A stretch of 8,419 nt of DNA from an uncultured Collinsella sp. (GTDB taxonomy: Bacteria > Actinomycetota > Coriobacteriia > Coriobacteriales > Coriobacteriaceae), in contig CABUBY010000074.1 of the NCBI GenBank assembly GCA_902489955.1, forward strand, positions 1-8,419, in the 5' to 3' direction. The stretch's first letter is position 1. Each line of letters starts with the position of its first letter. The position numbers and the translations under genes were made by a program. Under the pieces are notes generated by a model. It saw only the letters and a list, made by a program, of their open reading frames with translations. It did no database searches and had not been told where the DNA came from. Positions 4,823 to 8,419 of the stretch are shown here, one piece after another.

Positions 4823-6604
4823 TTACTCGTTCAGTAGCCTTACGGCTTCGGCGGCCATGTTCTCGACCGTCATGCCGTTCTGCGCAAGCAGTTCGTTGGG
4901 GTCGTAGCGGTCGGGGAAGCCCTTGGCGATGCCGAAGGTGCGCGTGCGCAACGGCGTACATGCCAGATAGCATGCCACGCGCTCGCCCCAGCCGCCGTCC
5001 AAGATGCCGTCCTCGAGGGTGACGACAACGCGATGCTCGGCGGCAAGACTGTCGAGGAACTCGCGGTCGAGCTCGGTTGCAAAGCGCGGGTTGACGAGCG
5101 TGGTCTCGATGCCGTACTCGGCGGCCAGGCGGTTTGCCACGCGCTCGCCCAGCTCAAAGAAGTCACCGAGCGCAAGCACGGCCACATTGCGGCCCCGACG
5201 CACCACGTTGTAGTGAACGGCACTGTAGTCGGTGTCTTCGGTGGGCGCAAGGTCGGGACGGCTCACCAGGCCAATGCCGGGCACGCGAATCGCCACAGGA
5301 TGTTCGCGATGGTCGAGCGACCAGTTCAGCATGGACAGATATTCCTCCATGCAGGCCGGCGCTAGGTAGCGCATGTTGGGAAGAGCGCCCAGCATGGAAA
5401 TATCGAAGAACGAGAGGTGCGTCTCGGACGTGGTGCCAAAGATCGAGGCGCCAAACACCAAGATGGTTGCGGGGGCATCGTTGAGGCACAGGTCGTGCCA
5501 CAGTTCGTCGTAGGCGCGCTGCAAAAACGTGCCGTACACACCAAAGACTGGCTTGGCGCCCGAGCGCGCAAGTGCGGTGGCAAAGGTCACGGCGTGTTCC
5601 TCGGCAATGCCCACGTCGACAAACTGCTTGCCGGCGGCAGCGCGAAGCTCGGGTGTAAAGCCCATGATGTAGGGCGTGGCGGCCGTGATGCCCACGACCT
5701 GCGGATCGCGCTCGATGGCGGCGCTGAGCGCCTCGCCCGTAATATCGGCATAGGTGCGCGGTGCGGGCTCGCTCGGATGGCCCGGGCAGAGCTTGCGTCC
5801 AGTCGCCATGTCAAACGGACCCACGTGGTGCCAGCGTTCCGGGTCGCTCTGGGCCGGCTTAAAGCCCTTACCCTTGGCGGTGGAGACGTGCAGCACGATG
5901 GGGTGATCGATATTGCGCAGTTCCTGCAGCGCGTCGACGAGGGCCAACACATCGTTACCGGCGTCCAGGTAGCGGTAGTCGAGCCCCATCGCGCGGAAAA
6001 TGTTGCGCTCACAGGTACCGTTGCTGGCGCGCAGCTCGGCCAGATTGCGATAGAGGCCACCGTGGTTTTCGGCAATGGACTGGTCGTTATCGTTGACGAT
6101 GATGATCAGGTTGCTGTCGAGCTCGGCGGCATTGTTAAAGCCCTCAAACGCCAGGCCGCCCGAAAGCGAACCGTCGCCAACAACAGTAATGACATTATAC
6201 GTGTCACCCGCCAGGTCGCGCGCGTGCGCAAGGCCGCAGCCCAAGCTCACCGAGGTCGAGGTATGCCCCATGGCAAACAGGTCATGCTCGGACTCGTCGG
6301 GATTGGCAAAGCCGGAAGCCTCACCATAACGCTCCGGGTCGATATAGGTGTACGCGCGCCCGGTCAGCGCCTTGTGGGCGTAGGTCTGGTGCGACACGTC
6401 AAAGACAATCTTGTCGGTGGGGGAGTTAAACACGCGATGGAGCGCGACCGTGAGCTCAACGACGCCCAGGTTGGGGGCAACGTGCCCGCCGACGGCGGCG
6501 GAGCTTTCGAGGATGGCGTGGCGAATCTCGTCGCAGAGCTGCGGGAGCTCGGCACGATTAAGAGCCTTGACGTCCTCGGGCGTTGTCGTTTGCGTAAGCA
6601 GCAT
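4823..6604 (-). CDS. DXS-family ThDP-dependent enzyme, divergent paralogue lacking the GAP phosphate-binding residues
   Basis: This 593-aa protein aligns along its whole length with 1-deoxy-D-xylulose-5-phosphate synthase, which condenses pyruvate with glyceraldehyde-3-phosphate using thiamine diphosphate. ThDP-site features are kept: GGHVAPNLG with His41 (E. coli DXS His49), VVGDGSLSGG (141-150) with NDND (171-174), His259 (His299), Glu335 (catalytic Glu370), Tyr357 and Arg363 (Tyr392, Arg398) and His396 (His431). The acceptor site differs. The E. coli residues Arg420, Asp427 and Arg478 correspond to Gly385, Thr392 and Gly443, and the DRAG and YPRGN motifs are gone. The linker between domains is about 30 residues shorter and GPxDGHD is replaced by YLDAGND. 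The ATG at 6604 has GGAG 12 nt upstream. It is monocistronic with its own terminator and no MEP gene beside it. Automatic annotation would call it dxs, but a different aldehyde acceptor is more likely. Confidence 0.88.
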   Translation of the reverse strand: MLLTQTTTPEDVKALNRAELPQLCDEIRHAILESSAAVGGHVAPNLGVVELTVALHRVFNSPTDKIVFDVSHQTYAHKALTGRAYTYIDPERYGEASGFANPDESEHDLFAMGHTSTSVSLGCGLAHARDLAGDTYNVITVVGDGSLSGGLAFEGFNNAAELDSNLIIIVNDNDQSIAENHGGLYRNLAELRASNGTCERNIFRAMGLDYRYLDAGNDVLALVDALQELRNIDHPIVLHVSTAKGKGFKPAQSDPERWHHVGPFDMATGRKLCPGHPSEPAPRTYADITGEALSAAIERDPQVVGITAATPYIMGFTPELRAAAGKQFVDVGIAEEHAVTFATALARSGAKPVFGVYGTFLQRAYDELWHDLCLNDAPATILVFGASIFGTTSETHLSFFDISMLGALPNMRYLAPACMEEYLSMLNWSLDHREHPVAIRVPGIGLVSRPDLAPTEDTDYSAVHYNVVRRGRNVAVLALGDFFELGERVANRLAAEYGIETTLVNPRFATELDREFLDSLAAEHRVVVTLEDGILDGGWGERVACYLACTPLRTRTFGIAKGFPDRYDPNELLAQNGMTVENMAAEAVRLLNE

Positions 6605-6629
6605 CGTTGTGGGTTACTCCATGCGAATC

Positions 6630-6643
6630 GAGCGCCGGCGCTC
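6630..6643 (-). promoter_or_regulatory. 14-bp perfect GC-rich palindrome in the DXS-like leader
   Basis: GAGCGCCGGCGCTC equals its own reverse complement and lies 26 nt before the DXS-like ATG at 6604. Between it and the start the minus strand reads ATG GAG TAA (6622-6614), a two-codon start-stop whose GGAG doubles as the Shine-Dalgarno of the real gene. The palindrome could be an operator or a short hairpin that tunes translation, but GC-rich palindromes of this length can also arise by chance in this genome. Confidence 0.4.
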
Positions 6644-6728
6644 CCTCGGCCGACACAATTGCACAAGACAGTCTCGCACATTTTGGCGTTTGATATGTGA
6701 CGGCGGCGCGGTAATTCGCCAACTGGTG

Positions 6729-6746
6729 GGGCAAAACGTTTTGTCC
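6729..6746. promoter_or_regulatory. Candidate LacI/GalR-family operator (CG-centred palindrome)
   Basis: GGGCAAAACGTTTTGTCC is an 18-bp inverted repeat with a single imperfect pair (6731/6744) and a perfect 12-bp core, CAAAACGTTTTG (6732-6743). The core contains AANCGNTT with a central CpG, the known LacI/GalR/PurR/CcpA-family half-site pattern. It lies 125 nt upstream of the DXS-like start and 87 nt upstream of the HD gene start, so it could control either or both divergent units. No regulator gene is in the window. Confidence 0.55.
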
Positions 6747-6832
6747 GATGCCATACTGATGTGTTCCATGATGTTTTTATCGATTGTGCACAGGCCGTGG
6801 CTTGCCGCCGTGAGCCGCTGGAAGGAGGCAGC

Positions 6833-7369
6833 ATGTCCGATGCCGTTCGTGCCGAGAAAATCGCGTGCGAAGTAGACTATGCTGCCCGTCAACTGGCACA
6901 GGCGGGCCGTCTGGACCTGACGCGCGAGTTTATCCAGCATGGTGACGTGACGGTCTATGCGCATGTGACTTCGGTAGCGCGCGCGAGCCTGTCCTTTGCC
7001 GAGCATTTGGGCCGTGCTGGCATTTCGGTCGACCGTGCCTCGCTGCTGCGCGGAGCCCTGTTACACGATTACTTTCTCTACGATTGGCACGACCCCGACC
7101 CGAGCCATCGACTGCACGGATTTCGGCATCCATTTTTTGCCCTGTCGCGTGCGGAGGAAGATTTTGATCTGACGTCTCGTGAGCGGAATATCATCGTGCG
7201 GCATATGTTTCCGCTGGTGCCGGTGCCGCCGACGTGCCGTGAGGCATGGATTGTGTGCCTGGCGGATAAATGGTGTGCTCTGCGCGAGACGGTCGCCTGC
7301 CGTCTACCGCGCAAGGACGAGGCGGACGATGGCGTGAGTGGCGAATCGAGCGAAAAGAGGAGAGGGTAG
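6833..7369 (+). CDS. HD-domain metal-dependent phosphohydrolase
   Basis: This is a 178-aa soluble protein with an HD fold. The visible metal-ligand pattern is His44 (YAHVTSVA), the His78-Asp79 doublet (LLHDYFLYDW), His99 (FRHPFFAL), His124 (IVRHMFPL) and Asp145 (CLADKWCAL). The H-HD-H-H-D order is what is known from HD proteins that bind two metals. Such proteins hydrolyse nucleotides or phosphoesters; the substrate here is unknown. The start at 6833 was chosen because AAGGAGG (6822-6828) lies 4 nt before it. The open frame extends to 6761 but that stretch has no ribosome-binding site. The C-terminal 20 residues are charged and probably disordered. The CmpB-family membrane gene starts 3 nt after the stop, so the two are co-transcribed and likely work together. 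Confidence 0.88.
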   Translation: MSDAVRAEKIACEVDYAARQLAQAGRLDLTREFIQHGDVTVYAHVTSVARASLSFAEHLGRAGISVDRASLLRGALLHDYFLYDWHDPDPSHRLHGFRHPFFALSRAEEDFDLTSRERNIIVRHMFPLVPVPPTCREAWIVCLADKWCALRETVACRLPRKDEADDGVSGESSEKRRG

Positions 7370-7372
7370 ACG

Positions 7373-8392
7373 GTGGGGACCGCGATTGATATGGCGTTTG
7401 GCGGCGCGACGCTTGCCGCCTGCCCACTCTCGGCACTGGTGCTCTCGTTTGCCTTTTACGGGTTTTGCGGCTGGGCATGGGAGTCGACAGTATGCGCCAT
7501 GCTCAATCACGGACGATTTGCCAACAGCGGCTTTTTGCTGGGGCCGTGCTGCCCCATCTATGGCGCGGGCGGCATAGCCTGCTGGCTTTTGTTGCGCGGG
7601 ATTCCGGATGCCTCGAGCCAGTTTGTCGCTGCAGCGCTCGTATGCAGCGTGATTGAGTACAGCGTAGGCGTGCTGTTGGAAAAAACAACGGGCGCTCGCT
7701 TTTGGGACTATTCGCACCTGCCGTTTAACCTGCACGGACGCATCTGCCTGTACTGGGCATGCGCGTTTGGCCTGGGTGCGTTGTGTATTTGTCGTTTAGT
7801 GGAGCCGGCATTGCTGGGGCTGCTTGGCCATCTGCCGGTGCTGATTGTGCGGCTGTCCGCCTTTATCGTCGCGGTCGCGATGATGGTCGACGCGGTGTGC
7901 TCTTTGGCCAGCTGGCGCCGCCTGTCCGATCAGCTGGAGCGCGTTCGGGCCGACCTTGCCGACCGCATCAACGAATCGCTTGCCGATGCGTCCGACTCTA
8001 TGCTCGAACGTATTCCCGATTCGGCGATCGACTCGGTGGCACAGACGCATATCCGCAGCCGTGCCGTTAACGCGTGGCTGGCGGAGCTGGGCGACGCGAC
8101 GCTCGATGCCCTGCGCGAGAAGGCTTCGATGCCGACGTTTATTTCGGATGGTGCTCGCGGCTTGGCGCTCGCTGCCCGCCGCGTGGCCGATGCCGCGCCG
8201 AGCATGCCACGTCCGTCGCTCAGTCGTCGCCTTGCCGGCAGGCGCGCGAACCGTCCGGTGCCGAGTGTGTCGCTCAGCCGTCGCGACCTGCGCTTCTTCA
8301 ATGCCTTCCCACGTCTGCGCATCAATCGCTACGAAGGTGTCATTCGAGCAACTAATCTCCGCGACCGCGCTCACGAGCTGTTTCGGCGCTAG
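7373..8392 (+). CDS. CmpB-type putative ABC-transporter type IV membrane protein (PF06541-like) with long cytoplasmic tail
   Basis: This is a 339-aa integral membrane protein of unknown biochemical role. The N-terminal half matches the family: a hydrophobic helix at 19-36 with YGFCGWAWES (29-38), GFLLGPCCPIYG (53-64), helices near 62-75 and 83-103, LEKTTGARFWDYS (102-114) followed by PFNLHGRICL (117-126), and helices near 124-141 and 152-177. From about 181 the protein is soluble: a charged, probably helical or coiled-coil region (183-215), then an Arg/Ser-rich part with two SLSRR motifs (282-286, 300-304), ending in a basic segment. The GTG start at 7373 has AGGAG (7358-7362) 10 nt upstream. 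An ATG at 7391, six codons later, is an alternative with a poorer site. It follows the HD gene by 3 nt. Despite the family name there is no ATPase nearby, and transport is not demonstrated by anything seen here. Confidence 0.85.
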   Translation: MGTAIDMAFGGATLAACPLSALVLSFAFYGFCGWAWESTVCAMLNHGRFANSGFLLGPCCPIYGAGGIACWLLLRGIPDASSQFVAAALVCSVIEYSVGVLLEKTTGARFWDYSHLPFNLHGRICLYWACAFGLGALCICRLVEPALLGLLGHLPVLIVRLSAFIVAVAMMVDAVCSLASWRRLSDQLERVRADLADRINESLADASDSMLERIPDSAIDSVAQTHIRSRAVNAWLAELGDATLDALREKASMPTFISDGARGLALAARRVADAAPSMPRPSLSRRLAGRRANRPVPSVSLSRRDLRFFNAFPRLRINRYEGVIRATNLRDRAHELFRR

Positions 8393-8419
8393 CCGGGACG
8401 GGTGTGCTTGCGGCCCCCT
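8393..8419. other. Window edge after the membrane-protein stop
   Basis: This is 27 GC-rich bases. They may be the first part of a terminator hairpin, but the window ends before this can be judged. Confidence 0.3.

Larger units (their letters stand above)
6605..6832. other. Divergent intergenic region between the DXS-like gene and the HD-domain gene
   Basis: This 228-nt region must hold the promoters for both divergent units. It contains an 18-bp CG-centred palindrome (6729-6746) and a 14-bp perfect palindrome in the DXS-like leader (6630-6643). No convincing -35/-10 pair was found on either strand. TTGGCG near 6723-6718 with CATATC about 19 nt further (minus strand) is the least poor candidate. 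No ORF with a ribosome-binding site was seen. Confidence 0.6.

Noticed and set aside
4823..6604. Canonical MEP-pathway dxs
   Set aside because: The DRAG and YPRGN phosphate-contact motifs and GPxDGHD are missing and the linker is shorter, so the symbol dxs was withheld.
5417..6700. 427-aa plus-strand ORF
   Set aside because: It lies antisense to the DXS-like gene. It is a GC-driven mirror frame with no family features and no ribosome-binding site.
6690..6717. Plus-strand promoter TTGATA-16-TAATTC for the HD gene
   Set aside because: The -10 box matches consensus at only two positions and lies upstream of the palindrome in an unlikely arrangement.

Overview
The window looks like chromosome from a GC-rich Gram-positive actinobacterium. 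The best guess is a gut Coriobacteriia member such as Collinsella. The reasons are the high GC content, the coding style, the Tat-plus-lipobox lipoprotein leader and the gene families present. This is inferred from the sequence alone; no 16S or other marker gene is present. Coding density is high and every recognised gene looks intact.

Layout. Positions 44-4365 hold a five-gene minus-strand operon. Read in transcription order it is: a Tat/lipobox solute-binding lipoprotein (family 3), two polar amino-acid ABC permeases that overlap by 4 nt, a GlnQ/GluA-type ATPase, and a class-I glutamine-amidotransferase-like peptidase of family C26 (PuuD-like gamma-glutamyl hydrolase). A good sigma-70-type promoter lies just upstream of the lipoprotein gene. 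A strong hairpin separates the lipoprotein gene from the permeases. A 9-bp perfect inverted repeat lies between the ATPase and peptidase genes. The transporter probably imports glutamate, glutamine or a gamma-glutamyl compound, and the last gene may hydrolyse it.

Positions 4439-4822 are non-coding. They contain a REP-like hairpin (4483-4514) and an unusual array (4549-4766) of six copies of a 15-16 bp repeat in strictly alternating orientation. The copies form three inverted pairs with exactly 42 bp between paired starts and unrelated sequence in the gaps. A very strong intrinsic terminator (4785-4821) follows for the next gene. The array is the most unusual structure in the window.

Positions 4823-6604 (minus) encode a 593-aa ThDP enzyme of the DXS (1-deoxyxylulose-5-phosphate synthase) family. 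It keeps the ThDP-site residues but has lost the residues that hold the phosphate of glyceraldehyde-3-phosphate in true DXS, and its linker is about 30 residues shorter. It is probably not the housekeeping MEP-pathway enzyme.

Positions 6605-6832 are a divergent promoter region with an 18-bp imperfect palindrome of LacI-family type centred on CG. To its right, on the plus strand, is a two-gene unit: a small HD-domain phosphohydrolase (6833-7369) and, 3 nt later, a CmpB/PF06541-type membrane protein with a long charged cytoplasmic tail (7373-8392). No tRNA, rRNA, transposase or CRISPR-cas gene was seen.
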